Assembly (NCBI GenBank): GCA_002049455.2
Contig: KV919155.1
Coordinates: 1 to 62,127, forward strand
Source: Porphyra umbilicalis
Taxonomy: Eukaryota > Rhodophyta > Bangiophyceae > Bangiales > Bangiaceae
Length of the DNA stretch: 62,127 nt
Direction of reading: 5' to 3'
The notes beneath the pieces are model-generated. The model was given only the letters and a program-made list of their open reading frames with translations. It made no database searches and was not told where the DNA came from. Below are positions 41,470 through 51,487 of the stretch, one piece after another. A program made the position numbers and the translations under genes. The first letter of the stretch is position 1, and every line of letters begins with the position of its first letter.

Positions 41470-42597
41470 GGCAGCCGTGTGTCTGATGTTTGTTAATGGC
41501 TTAGGGAAGAAGGGGGCAGCGAGCGAGCGGTCACTTCACTAGTACCAACTACTTGACATACATGTACGGAGCAAGAATGTGTTTTCGTCCGCTACACTAT
41601 AACACACGGGACGAGAAGCCCAATGGAAAGAACCGCCAGCGCCCGCGGCGCCGGTGTTTGAGCAACGTAGTAGCAGTATTAAAAGGAAGCAACTTTACGC
41701 TCGTAAGGTGGCGGCAAAGTAGCCACATTGTGGCGGGGGTTTCTTGGATAGTTTTTGTCGCAGACGGCATACTCTGTAGCTGCAGCCGCCGCAACCACTC
41801 TAGCGTTTGAGGCTCTGCTGTGCCGGGCACACCCGAAAAACTGGGTTGCAAGCAAGAGACGTGAATACATCACGTGCAGTACTCATGCAGAGTCGAGCGG
41901 GGAGGCGCGCAGAGGTGGTACGGGCAGCGCCCGCTGGAGCGACAGGCGAAGGGACAAAAGCCTGCCACCTTCGAGACCAGACGAGATACGCAAGGCGATT
42001 GTAAAACTTGTAGCAACAAGCGACTGCGCAGGGCGCAAGTCATGCCCACTCACCACCGTGCTTTTGGTCGGGGCCGTGGTGGTGGTGGTCGGTATGCACC
42101 AGTCGAGATGCAGCCGTGGGGGAGCGCAACGTGCAACAAGCCAGCTGCAAGGAAGAATCTTTGCCGCATATGTGGCGAACGGATCCAGTGATCCGCCCCA
42201 GCCGGACCGCTGGTTGGCTGATCGACAGGACATGTCCTCGTGTGTCGACCCGCTTGGGGTGTCTCGAGACAGTTAGCTCTTGTGTTTCTGGACACCCCCA
42301 TATGCAGTCCACTGAGCAGGCCCTCATGGACAAGTCGCCCACGCAGGCAGAAGGCAATCCGCCTCCCCCGCGCTGCCGTGCTCTACTGACGCCCCGCGCT
42401 ACAGCAGTCATTCACTTCTAAACAAGGACCGTCTGCCTCCTCTGCAATCATTGTATGGTACACCTCCCTCCTCTCCTTCCTGTCTTTTTCTGGGTGTTGG
42501 TCTGGTAGTCACAGTTGTGTCGGCGCGTGCCCGCCTCCCGTGCACCGCCTGGCTCGTCACCCCCCCTTTCCTCCCCCCCCCCCCCTCGCCGGCTGGT
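41470..42597. other. Intergenic between tetraspanin-like B and the EEP gene
   Basis: No recognisable gene or repeat. The last 60 bases are C-rich, including a C run at 42566-42582, just before the ATG at 42598. Confidence 0.45.
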
Positions 42598-43908
42598 ATG
42601 GACACCCCAAAAGCCCTCCGCTTCATGACCATCAACGTGTGGTACACGGCGGGTGGTCCCACCTACGCCGCCCGCCTGGCGGGCCTCCGCGCCTGGATCG
42701 CCGCCCTCCAACCCGACGTCCTCGCGCTGCAAGAGGTGCTCCGAGACGCGTCGCTGCCGGCCTGCTCCGTCACCTCCCTGCCACCGCCCACCCCACCGCC
42801 GTTGCGGTCGTCGCCGCCCTCACCGTCGGGGGCCCCCGGTGAGGGCCCCCCGCCGCGCCAACCGTCCCTGGCGACGGCGCGCCGCCGCCGCTGTACGACC
42901 AGTGCGTCGAGCTGCTCGGCGGCCTCGGCTTCCAGGCGGTCGCGTACGGGGCGGCGAGCCCTTTTTGGGGGGACCCCTCCCGGGTGATTGGCAACGCCAT
43001 TGCGGCGCGGCACCCCATCGTGTCGGCCGACGTGCTGGCGCTGCCGTCGACGCCCGGCGCGTGGGAGGTCCACGTGGGGGGGGGCAAGGCCGCCGCCGTT
43101 GCCGACGCGGTCGCCGACACGGACGCTGCCGCCAGGGCGGTCCTGTCCCAGGCGGCGCCGTGCGGCACCGCCAATGGCGGCGGTGGGGCGCCCCCCCCCC
43201 CCCCGCCCCCCCACCCGAGCGCCGGTCGGCCGTCAACGCGCTGGTGGCCGCCCCTGCCGGCATGGTGTCGGTAACGACCACCCACCTCAACTGGCAGCTG
43301 CACGACAGCCCCGTGCGGCAGGCGCAGGTCGTCGCCGTCAACGCCTGGGCGGCTGCGCGCGGGCGCCTCGCCGCCGCCCTGACCGGCGGCGGCGGCGGCG
43401 GCGACCCCCCCCCCCCCCCGCGACGGGCGGCGGCGAACCCTACCCGTCGGTGCTCCTCGGCGACTTTAACGCCGAGGCCGGTTCGACGGAGCTCCGCTTC
43501 CTCCGCGGCCACGCCACCATTGGCGGCGGGGCGGCGGCGTGGACCGACGCGTGGGAGGCGGCGCGCCGGTCGGCGCCCGCGGTGGCCGTCGCCGCGTCGG
43601 GCGGCGGCCCCGCCGCCGTCGGCGGGGAAACGTACGTGCCGTCGGTCAACGCGGCGGCGGCGTTGGAGGCGGAGCCCGACCGCCGGTTGGATTACGTGTG
43701 GGTGGCGCCGCCCGCGCCCGACGGCCGCGGCCTCGTCCTCCGCTGCCGCGTCGTGTGTGACGTGCCCGACGTGGGCGGGGTGTACCCGAGTGACCACTTT
43801 GGGGTGGTCGCCGACGTGCGCGCCGAGGCGGTGGGGGGATTGATCGCGGAGCGGCGGCGCCTCGGGTGGAGCCACGCGTCGCCGCACCCGGGGGAGGGGG
43901 GGGGGTAG
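42598..43908 (+). CDS. Endonuclease/exonuclease/phosphatase (EEP) fold enzyme, frame-broken
   Basis: EEP motifs in order: FMTINVWY (catalytic Asn), LALQEVLRD (Glu binding Mg), in a second frame DQCVELLGGLGFQAVAYG and RVIGNAIAARHPI, in a third TTHLNWQLHDSPVRQAQV (the His/Asn motif), and back in the first VLLGDFNAE (Asp/Asn), RLDYVWVA and YPSDHFGVVADV (catalytic Asp-His). This set is that of Mg-dependent phosphodiesterases such as tyrosyl-DNA phosphodiesterase 2, sphingomyelinase-like and inositol-phosphatase relatives. Substrate is unknown. Breaks fall at C runs 42846-42851, 43193-43207 and 43405-43418. No signal peptide. Single exon. Confidence 0.75.
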
Positions 43909-45255
43909 GTGTGCGTACCACGTGACCTTGCACAGTGAACAGTCGGGAGCGGCGTGGGGAGTCGGCAGGGCCGTCGGCGGCGGCGGGCGCCGCATGGTTA
44001 CTTCGAGGCAGCCGATGCGCTGTCGCGCGCGCATTGGCGCGCGGCTCGCCGGCCGTATGGGATGCGGCCTGCGAGGTCGCCCAGCCCCTAGAACCCACGA
44101 TCCAGGCACGCAGCCGTCACCCCCCCCTTGTCCGCGGCACCGGCGGCGCGAGAGAGCGCCACCTCCCCAGCACCATGGCTGCTCGGCCACCCTTTGCGCC
44201 GACGAGCAGCAGGTCCACGGAGCAAAAAAGCAAGCGCGTGGGGGGTCCACGGGATCCCACGTCGTGCAGCGGGGCAGTCGATCGCGCCAGGCCTTCGCCT
44301 GACTTGGGCCGTCGTCGCCAACATCGACGCGGTCGGTGGCCGATGTGGGTGCACACGGCCCGTGTCAGCGTTGCCGTGTCGGCGGCAGCCGTCATCCACA
44401 GCAACGTGGCAGACGCGGTGCTGCCTTGCGCCTGCACGGCGGCGGCGGGCGCGGTACAGTAGTGTACCGACGGGGTGGCCGCCCCGGCGCGTCACCCGAC
44501 GGCGGCTGCGTGGCACAGTCGCTCCCTCGCTCAGCGGCAATGGCCGTGTGGTGGTGCGGGAGGCGCGGGCGGTCCCCCTGCCGGCGGCCTTCTTCTTCCC
44601 TGCCCGATTGGCGCGGTGGCCGGTAGCGACAGAGGAGGTCTCCACGGCCGACGCCGTCTCCGTTTGCCGCTTTGTTTCGGCCGCCCGCCGGGCGACCGTG
44701 GCGACGACGGCGGTGTGGGGCGGAGGCGTGCTTTTTTTGCGACGACCGCCTACCTGCATGTCTACATGCTTCACGCAGGCGTGACGCCGCACACCTGCAT
44801 GCCGCGACCAGGGCTGCTCTGCAGGAGTACACCACCGCGGGGGGGAAGGGGTGCAGCGTGCCACCCCGGTGGGCCGCTCGCCGATCAAAGGATCGGCGCC
44901 GCCGCAGGGGGCGTTGTGGTCGACATGGTGGTCGCGCTGCTGCTTGTCTCGCCGCGTAGTGTGCGTAGTAGGGGCGGCGGCAGGAGAGGCGGTGGCACCC
45001 ATGGTGAAGCGAGCGGCCCATCGCAGCCGCCATCGATTGCGGCCTACCGGCTGGCGGCGGTCCGCCGCCGCCCGACTGCCGTCCGCTGCTCCCCCGCCTG
45101 GGTCGCCCTCGGGGAGCAACTGCGGTGCTGTAAGGCACCCGCTTCATGCGTCAAGCGGGCAGCCGGTTGTGGGTATCTCGGGAGCAGCGTCATCGCTACA
45201 TGCGGGTGCCGATGCAGTGTGGCGAGAGTTCAGTGCTATTACGGAACAGGCAAAC
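43909..45255. other. Intergenic, no recognised gene
   Basis: Open frames overlap on both strands without family resemblance. The Arg-rich minus frame at 44088-45119 is probably chance in GC-rich DNA. Confidence 0.4.
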
Positions 45256-45259
45256 AAAA
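45256..45259 (-). terminator. Pol III TTTT terminator of tRNA-Met
   Basis: On the minus strand TTTT follows five bases (GAAAC) after the discriminator base of tRNA-Met. Confidence 0.7.
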
Positions 45260-45264
45260 GTTTC

Positions 45265-45363
45265 TGCCCCCGGTGGGGTGGTCGTACCACTCGAACCCAC
45301 GACCTTCAGATTACTGAGGGTGATCATATGAGACTGACGCTCTGCCAACTGAGCTACAAGGAC
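45265..45363 (-). tRNA. Elongator tRNA-Met(CAT) with two introns (37/38 and T loop)
   Basis: Minus strand: acceptor GTCCTTG, TA, D arm GCTC-AGTTGGCA-GAGC, G, anticodon stem TCAGT, CTCATA, intron TGATCACCCTCAGTA (45312-45326), A, TCTGA, AGGTC, T stem GTGGG, T loop TTCGA plus extra bases (45278-45290), T stem CCCAC, acceptor CGGGGGC, discriminator A. The T-loop region is 18 nt instead of 7, and GTGGT-ACG-ACCAC makes a perfect 5-bp hairpin, so about 11 nt are extra. Without both insertions the tRNA is 73 nt with full pairing (three G-U in the acceptor; the T-T at 31-39 is normal for tRNA-Met). Box A is TAGCTCAGTTGG. Box B (GGTTCGA...) is cut by the T-loop insertion. G1-C72 and TTCGA mark it as elongator, not initiator. 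Confidence 0.85.
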
Positions 45364-47286
45364 GGAGGGATGTGATAGAGGCGCCCGCAGCGAACACCAA
45401 GACCAGTGCACCTAGCCTACGATCGATCTCGTCGATGGCTGTGGCACTGGCCGCTCACCGACATACGGATACACATAACGCGAAGAGCTCAATGGGGTCA
45501 TCGCACGCAACTTGGCCGCCGCAACGGTATGTACCAGCGTACGACCGGCAATATTGCCAGCCCAGGCGTGGACCGCCGCCACATCGTTCTTATGAGACGG
45601 AAAAGCGTTCATGTGAGACGAGAATGCCCTCGTGTGGCCAGCAGATCCTGTTGCGGCGGCAGCAAGCAGCACTTGGACCAGCCAAACCGCCGCGCCTGGT
45701 ACGCAGACTAAATTAGAGTGCCGACGTCCGGGGTGCGCCGAGGCATTCACTGCACTCAAGGACAAACCATCCAAGCGGAGCTGGTTGCTGCCAACCACGC
45801 ACACCGCGGCCGCCACCCGTTCGGCGACCACCTCCCCCAGCACCACAGCTCGGCCATATCCACCCCGCGGCAACGCAGTGCTCCTTAAAGCGTGGGCGCA
45901 CGCAAGCAGCAAATCGGTACGTTTTGGACTCCAAGAACTTGTTGGCCCCCCTCATAGTACCCTGTGGCCCGGTTTTCAGTACAAGCGGTTTGCAACAGGT
46001 TTTGCACGGATCGCACTTGTAAAATTCATATCACAAGAAGCGTCTCGCGGCGGTGCAGAATGTGAGTGCAAGAGAACCCGTTTGCATGCTGTGGATTGGC
46101 GCTTCAGAGTGTGTCAACAACCGCACGTATCGAACGCTGCAAGGAGTTTGCACTGAGGGCGTGCCATGCTCTTCGGGTCAAGGTTCTGAAGCACTGATTG
46201 GTAGCTTACGTGCCCAGCCTCTACCCACCAACCATGAAAACACAAGAACTTGCTGCAGCACATGCTCATCATGCGCGAGATCTTGTGCCGCAACACGTCG
46301 TCTGACCAGAAAATCAAGCAAAAACGGGCTTGTGTGTGCCCGCGCTGTGAGTAGCACTGCTCTGGAATCGGCTCGAGGAGAGACCCATCTTGCGCACATC
46401 AGCTCGACATGCCTGACAAAATGCCCGGTTTTCTGCGGGAAAAAACACACCTTGTGAAGGGGGGGGGGGGGGTATGTTGGAGGTAAACTTCAACCAGGGA
46501 ACCTGGTTGGTAAAACCCACTGTGCTGCTGAACACACCGTCCAACAGGCGCCACGTGCGCTGCCTCGTCAGCAGGCGTGGATGCGGTCCTGATCTAGCCG
46601 ACAGCCAATACGTTGAAAGATTCGGCCCACCCTTTGTGCCAATCAACGTTTGCTATCCGGGGCAAAAACGCCACGTGTTTCGACAGCCGTATAGAAGCTT
46701 CGCTAAGGATAGCGCAGCTTCTTCCAAACAATTGAATATATTGCACCCTAAAACTGATAGTCAGCACAGAATTGAGTACTGAACACGTTGAAGAACACGT
46801 TTCCAATTCTGCTTCCCAGCCTCAGTACAGTACGTGCTGGGGGCGGCTGGGAGCCTTTGCGGCCGCAGCCGCGCGGCTGCCCGTGGGCCGACTGTACAGG
46901 ACACCGTGGTGGCGCGAACAGCGGACGTTCCTGGCCCGCGGTCGAGCAGGGGCGTTGCGCTCCGGGTTGGTGCCTCGTTGTCGTCTGACTGGTAGTCCAG
47001 CTGGACCGGCTCGCGTAGGTCCTCCCGAGACGGCCGGACGGGCCGCGTCGACGCGCTTCTTTTTACCCCCCTTCGGACACCCACGCCCCGCGCCTGCATC
47101 GACCTCGACTGCTGGGCAGCACCTATTTTCTTTGTGTCCGGTCGGCAGTTGACTCCCCCATGCGGTCGGTGCACTGCCTGCGCGACTTCCTCGCCCCACG
47201 GGAGCCGTGACGCGCCTGGTCCGCCAGGGCCTTTCACCCCTCCAAGCGCGGCCCCTCGCCGAGCATCACCATCTCCACCGACCATC
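45364..47286. other. Intergenic between tRNA-Met and signal peptide peptidase
   Basis: No gene recognised. A G12 run is at 46460-46471. The 300 bases before the SPP ATG are C/T-rich. Confidence 0.45.
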
Positions 47287-48633
47287 ATGGGCGCCTTTGA
47301 GGCGCTCGCGGCCGTCTCCCCCATTGGTGTGTGCATCGGCACGGCGGTGGCCACGGCGGCCTACGCTGCCCGGCGGGCGCAGTCGGTCGAAATGCTCCTC
47401 AGCCTGCTCGAGGAGGAGGGCGACGACAGCGCGGGGGGCTCTGGCGAGGGCGGCCGACCGCCGGGCGTCGGCGCCCCGCTGTCCGCGTCGGCGGCGATTG
47501 CTTTTCCGTTCGTGGCCTCGGCGGCGTTGCTCTTCATGTTTTTCTTCTACGCGGGCGTGTCGGCGCTGTTGGCGGTGGTGGTGACGCTCTCCTCCGCCAT
47601 GGCCTTGTCCTTCTTCATCTACCCAATGGTGAATACGGTTGTGGGCCGCTGTGCCGGGCGGGGCTGGGGCGGTTGGGTGCCCCCACCGGCGGCCGCCGCG
47701 GACCCATCCGAGGCGTCCCGCGCGCTGCTCAGCGGTGATGCGTCAGCGGCGGCCGTCTCGGCGACGGGCGCGACGGGTAGCGACCGGAGGCGAAGTGGTG
47801 GCAGCCGGACCCTGGATGGCAGCGGCGCGGTCGCGGCAGCGTCTGCACGGTGTTGCGCGGCCCCCCCCCCCCTTCCCGTCGTCGGCACCGGTGCCATCGT
47901 CTTGACTGCCCTTGGCTGGTGGCTCATGACTGGCCACTGGGCGCTGAACAACCTGCTCGGCGTCAGCCAGTGCGTCCTCTTTGTGTCCCTTGTCCGCGTG
48001 CACGCGGCCGTCACCTCCCTCCGCGTCTGCACCGCGCTCCTTGCCGGCCTGTTTGTGTACGACGTGTTTTGGGTGTTTGCCTCTGCCCACCTGTTTGGCA
48101 CCAACGTGATGGTCGCGGTCGCGACGCAGGACGCGAGCAACCCGGTCGCCTCCGCGGCGGCGGCGTTGCACCTGCCAGTCGCGCCCGTCGCCCGCCTGGC
48201 GCTGCCCGTGAAGCTTGTCTTCCCGACCGGCGACGGCGGGGGGCTAATGCTTGGCCTCGGCGACATTTTTGTGCCGGGCCTGCTCCTGGGGCTGGTCCTC
48301 GCCTTTGACCTGACGACGGCCATGGCGGGTGCGCCGCGCCGCCGCCGCGGCTGCTGGCCCGCCGACGGCATTTTCCCGCTCGCACTGGTCGGCTACGCCG
48401 CCGGCCTGGTCTGCAGCTTTGTCGCCAATGGGGTGTGGGGGGTGGCCCAGCCGGCGCTGTTGTACATTGTGCCCGCCACCATCGGGCCGGTGGTCGTCGC
48501 GACAGCCAGCCGGGGGGACCTCGGCGAGCTGTGGCGGGGGCCGGTCGTGTACGGGTGCTCGCCCGGTAGCAGGGGGGAATTGCCCGCCCCGGCGACAGCA
48601 GCCGGCGATGAGTCCGTCTCGGTGTGTGAGTGA
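47287..48633 (+). CDS. Signal peptide peptidase (SPP/SPPL) intramembrane aspartyl protease
   Basis: 448 residues, multi-spanning. The presenilin-type catalytic pair is present: Tyr-Asp in LFVYDVFWVF (Asp about 259) and GLGD in LMLGLGDIFVPG (Asp about 326), followed by the family's PAL motif in AQPALLYIVP (Pro about 389). An N-terminal hydrophobic anchor (AAVSPIGVCIGTAVATAAYA), paired helices (FPFVASAALLFMFFFYAGVS), a Ser/Gly-rich loop at ~140-195, and helices around the active site follow. SPP cleaves leftover signal peptides and type II membrane proteins within the ER membrane; the short N-terminus without a protease-associated domain favours SPP or SPPL3 over SPPL2. Start at ATG in ATCATGGGC; an upstream ATG at 47134 would add low-complexity sequence. 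Convergent with GALE, 212 bp between stops. Intact. Confidence 0.9.
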   Translation: MGAFEALAAVSPIGVCIGTAVATAAYAARRAQSVEMLLSLLEEEGDDSAGGSGEGGRPPGVGAPLSASAAIAFPFVASAALLFMFFFYAGVSALLAVVVTLSSAMALSFFIYPMVNTVVGRCAGRGWGGWVPPPAAAADPSEASRALLSGDASAAAVSATGATGSDRRRSGGSRTLDGSGAVAAASARCCAAPPPLPVVGTGAIVLTALGWWLMTGHWALNNLLGVSQCVLFVSLVRVHAAVTSLRVCTALLAGLFVYDVFWVFASAHLFGTNVMVAVATQDASNPVASAAAALHLPVAPVARLALPVKLVFPTGDGGGLMLGLGDIFVPGLLLGLVLAFDLTTAMAGAPRRRRGCWPADGIFPLALVGYAAGLVCSFVANGVWGVAQPALLYIVPATIGPVVVATASRGDLGELWRGPVVYGCSPGSRGELPAPATAAGDESVSVCE

Positions 48634-48845
48634 GGCGTAGCGGTCCACCATGGTCGCCACCGGTCTTTGTACGAAGCAACAACCGCAAGCAGACAATCGC
48701 AGCTGCCGCAACAACAAAAAGAACGCCACTGTGGAGCTTGCTCGATTGGAAACATCTATGTACTGACTCAAAAGATCGCACGCACCGAGACACTGGGAAC
48801 CGAGAAACAAAAAAGAGAAGAAAACTGAGCTGAGAGGTCAACCCC
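48634..48845. other. Convergent 3' intergenic region SPP/GALE
   Basis: A 212-bp AT-richer spacer between two converging stop codons; expected to hold both 3' ends and poly(A) sites. It includes A-rich AACAAAAAAGAGAAG near 48808 for the plus transcript. Confidence 0.5.
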
Positions 48846-49880
48846 TCAGGCTGTCTTGTAGCCGTTCGGGTTGTTCGATTGCCACTTCCAGGTGGACTCA
48901 CACATCTCCTCCACGCCGAGCTTGGCCTCCCAGCCAAGGAAGGACTTGGCGAACGCCGGGTCGGCGTAGAGCACGCTAACATCCCCCTCCCGCCGAGGCG
49001 CCATCTTGTACGGCAGCTCCCGGCCGCAGGCTTTGGACATGCCGTTGAGCATGTCGAGGACGGAATAACCCTTGCCGGTGCCGAGATTGACGCTCTTGCA
49101 CCCGACCTTCTCGTCGGTCAGCTTCTCGAGGGCGGCGACGTGGCCCTTGGCAAGGTCGACGACGTGGATGTAATCGCGCACGCCAGTCCCGTCCTTGGTC
49201 GGATAGTCGTCCCCAAAGATAGACAGGTGCTCCCGGCGGCCGACCGCGACCTGCGCAATGTACGGCATCAGGTTGTTGGGGATGCCCGACGGGTCCTCGC
49301 CAATGCGGCCCGACTCGTGCGCGCCGACCGGGTTGAAGTAGCGGAGGATGAGGATGTTCCACTCCTCCTGCGCGCGGGAGAGGTCCCGCAGGAATTCCTC
49401 AATGAACAGCTTGGTGCGGCCGTACGGGTTGGTCGCCCCAATCTCCGCGTCCTCCAAGACGGGCATCTCCTTAACTAGCCCGTACACGGTCGCCGACGAG
49501 GAGAAGACAAAGTTCTTGCACCCATACTTGTCGAGCAGGTTGAGCAGGATGAGCGTGCCGGTCAGATTGTTGTGGTAGTACTTGAGCGGCAGCTTGACCG
49601 ACTCGCCGACGGCCTTGAGGCCCGCAAAGTGGATGCACGCGGAGAAGGTGAACTCCTTAAAGACGGCCTCGAGGGCCTCCTCGTTGAGCAGGTCGACGTG
49701 GCGGAAGACGATCTGGTCCGACTTGCCGGTCAGCTCGCTCACCCGCTTCAACGACTCCTCCGAAGAGTTGTCCAAGTTGTCAACGACGACGGCGGTAAAG
49801 CCCTCGTTGACCAACTCCAGGACCGTGTGCGAGCCAATGTAGCCAGCGCCACCAGTGACCAGCACCGTCTTGGCCGTCAT
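48846..49880 (-). CDS. UDP-glucose 4-epimerase
   Basis: 344 residues, the usual length for the family. The N-terminal NAD-binding Rossmann motif is [18 protein letters not shown] (GxxGxxG). [11 protein letters not shown] and FSSSATVYG (catalytic Ser about 128) follow, then the YxxxK catalytic pair NPYGRTK (Tyr153, Lys157). Substrate-pocket elements include [52 protein letters not shown] and [14 protein letters not shown]. The enzyme interconverts UDP-glucose and UDP-galactose in the cytosol (Leloir pathway) and supplies UDP-galactose for galactans and glycoproteins. No targeting peptide. The start at [11 protein letters not shown] is set by the Rossmann fold; the upstream leader is pyrimidine-rich (CCGTTTCCCCTCTCCCCC). 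Codon use is balanced and the frame intact. Confidence 0.95.
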   Translation of the reverse strand: MTAKTVLVTGGAGYIGSHTVLELVNEGFTAVVVDNLDNSSEESLKRVSELTGKSDQIVFRHVDLLNEEALEAVFKEFTFSACIHFAGLKAVGESVKLPLKYYHNNLTGTLILLNLLDKYGCKNFVFSSSATVYGLVKEMPVLEDAEIGATNPYGRTKLFIEEFLRDLSRAQEEWNILILRYFNPVGAHESGRIGEDPSGIPNNLMPYIAQVAVGRREHLSIFGDDYPTKDGTGVRDYIHVVDLAKGHVAALEKLTDEKVGCKSVNLGTGKGYSVLDMLNGMSKACGRELPYKMAPRREGDVSVLYADPAFAKSFLGWEAKLGVEEMCESTWKWQSNNPNGYKTA

Positions 49881-51487
49881 TGTGAAAGGGGGAGAGGGGA
49901 AACGGCAGACGTTAACACCGACGCGGTCGAGGGCGGTAGTGGCAGCGACGCGAGTGGCGGCGGACGTGGTGCGGGCAGGCGTGGGGACGGCACGCGGGGC
50001 AGGGCGGTGGAGATTGGCAGAGACGTGGCCGCGCAAGCGAGCAAGCTTGGGCACCGAGCAGCATCAAAAGACCTGACGTGCGGGAGCAGATGCGGCACAC
50101 GTGCCGCGTGGGGCGGGGCCGGGGGGCAGCAGGAGGGTTGGTGGCCCTGCCAATGGCGTATCGAAGGTGGATCCCGCGGAGAGACTAACACCTCACGTTG
50201 ACCCAGGCACAGCGCTGGCAGTCAGACCAAGTCTATTGGTGCCCCATTTCGCCATTCTGCAACGGCGGATGGACAAAGGAGTCCTTTGTCCATTCAGGAG
50301 GCATGGGCCATCGAAGTGAGTGACGGGGCTCCACTTATGGGTATGGCGAAGGAATTGACCGATAGAGATGCGCTGTGCTACAGTGCGTTCTCGTTGTAAG
50401 TGATTCCAGGCACGTGCGTGCAATACCCGGGCCTTCAGGGCGGTGGCGACGCATCGACACCGGGCACGCCGGCAGGCTCCATAGCCGCGAGCGCGCACGG
50501 GGGAACGTACAGCCACGTCGCCGTGGCGGGGGGAACGTGGGGCGGGGAAAGGGGTGCCGCCGCCACCACCGCAGCGGCGGCGGCCCGCCGGCGTCGCGCG
50601 ACGCCCGCGGGAGGGGCCGTCACTCTGCCGCGCAGCGCACCTGCGCACGGCGGGCGGGGCGGCCGACACGGCGCACGGGCGGGCGGGTGGGACCCTTGCG
50701 GCAGGACAGTCCTTCTCAGCCACGCCACTCTATTCGCTTTCAGCGTCATCGCGACCCTTCCAACGCCGACACGCCCTCGGATCCCTGAGAACGCGAATGC
50801 AGACTGCCACCTCTGAAACGGAGAGCAAGTCCCGTTCTCTAAGTATATGTGTGCATCACTACACTTTGAGAGCACCTTGTCCTAAAGGCCAGGGAAATCG
50901 TTTACAAGAGAATATGGGTCGCGAGTCTTCCATTCCAGTCCGTACAGGCCACTTTTTGTTCATATTGAGCTGTCTCTCATAAAGAGAACACACTGTATCG
51001 CCAAAATATATAGCGAAATGGCGATGTCGCAATGCCGCAAGGCTAGAGTAGACTTGCTCTCACGGAGGGTCCGTGGCGTCACAAGCCTTGTCGTCCAAGC
51101 GCTAATCGACAATGGTCGTCGATGCACACTTGCGGCCTCCTTTGCATGCGCCAATGGTCGTCGCCTGTTTTTCTTGAGGTCGGAATAGATGTTTGTGAGC
51201 GTACTCATCGTACTGAATTTTTGAAAGTCACGGAGATTGTAAAGTCAGATGACCATTGAACAGCGATCAACTGCTTGAGGGATCCGGCCACAGATCACCT
51301 CTGGCCCGTCTGCCTTGACCAGAACTGCACACTGAGCACCCGCGACCATGGCGCTGGCCTGAAAGTGCTGCTTGCAAGGGCACGGCGCGCTGCCGACCAC
51401 GCGCCCCTGTGGCCATACCTCCCTACTCACTCACCCAACGGCTCACTCAAGTACAGGGCACCCGGGCTGTCGCCACTTTTGGCGGCG
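49881..51487. other. Divergent 5' region of GALE and PDI, with a transposon
   Basis: Holds the Tc1/mariner copy at 50381-50995. Otherwise no gene recognised. GALE is transcribed leftward and PDI rightward, so both promoters lie here. Confidence 0.5.
50381..50995. mobile_element. Tc1/mariner-type element, 615-bp copy
   Basis: The left end CAGTGCGTTCTCGTTGTAAG and right end complement CAGTGTGTTCTCTTTATGAG are flanked by TA (50379-50380 and 50996-50997). The right ~100 bp match the interior of the 131-bp MITE at 1179-1309 (ATCGTTTACAAGAGAATATG, GTCGCGAGTCTTCCATTCCA). The middle ~490 bp are GC-rich and differ from the short copy: either the original interior or captured host DNA. No transposase domain recognised. 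Confidence 0.8.

Noticed and set aside
44088..45119. Arg-rich minus-strand protein gene
   Set aside because: No motif, no conserved pattern, overlapping equally long frames on the other strand.
45265..45363. Reading the tRNA-Met locus as a pseudogene or as a permuted tRNA
   Set aside because: At first the T stem and acceptor did not pair, but skipping about 11 nt in the T loop restores all stems, and the 5'-to-3' order of segments is normal.
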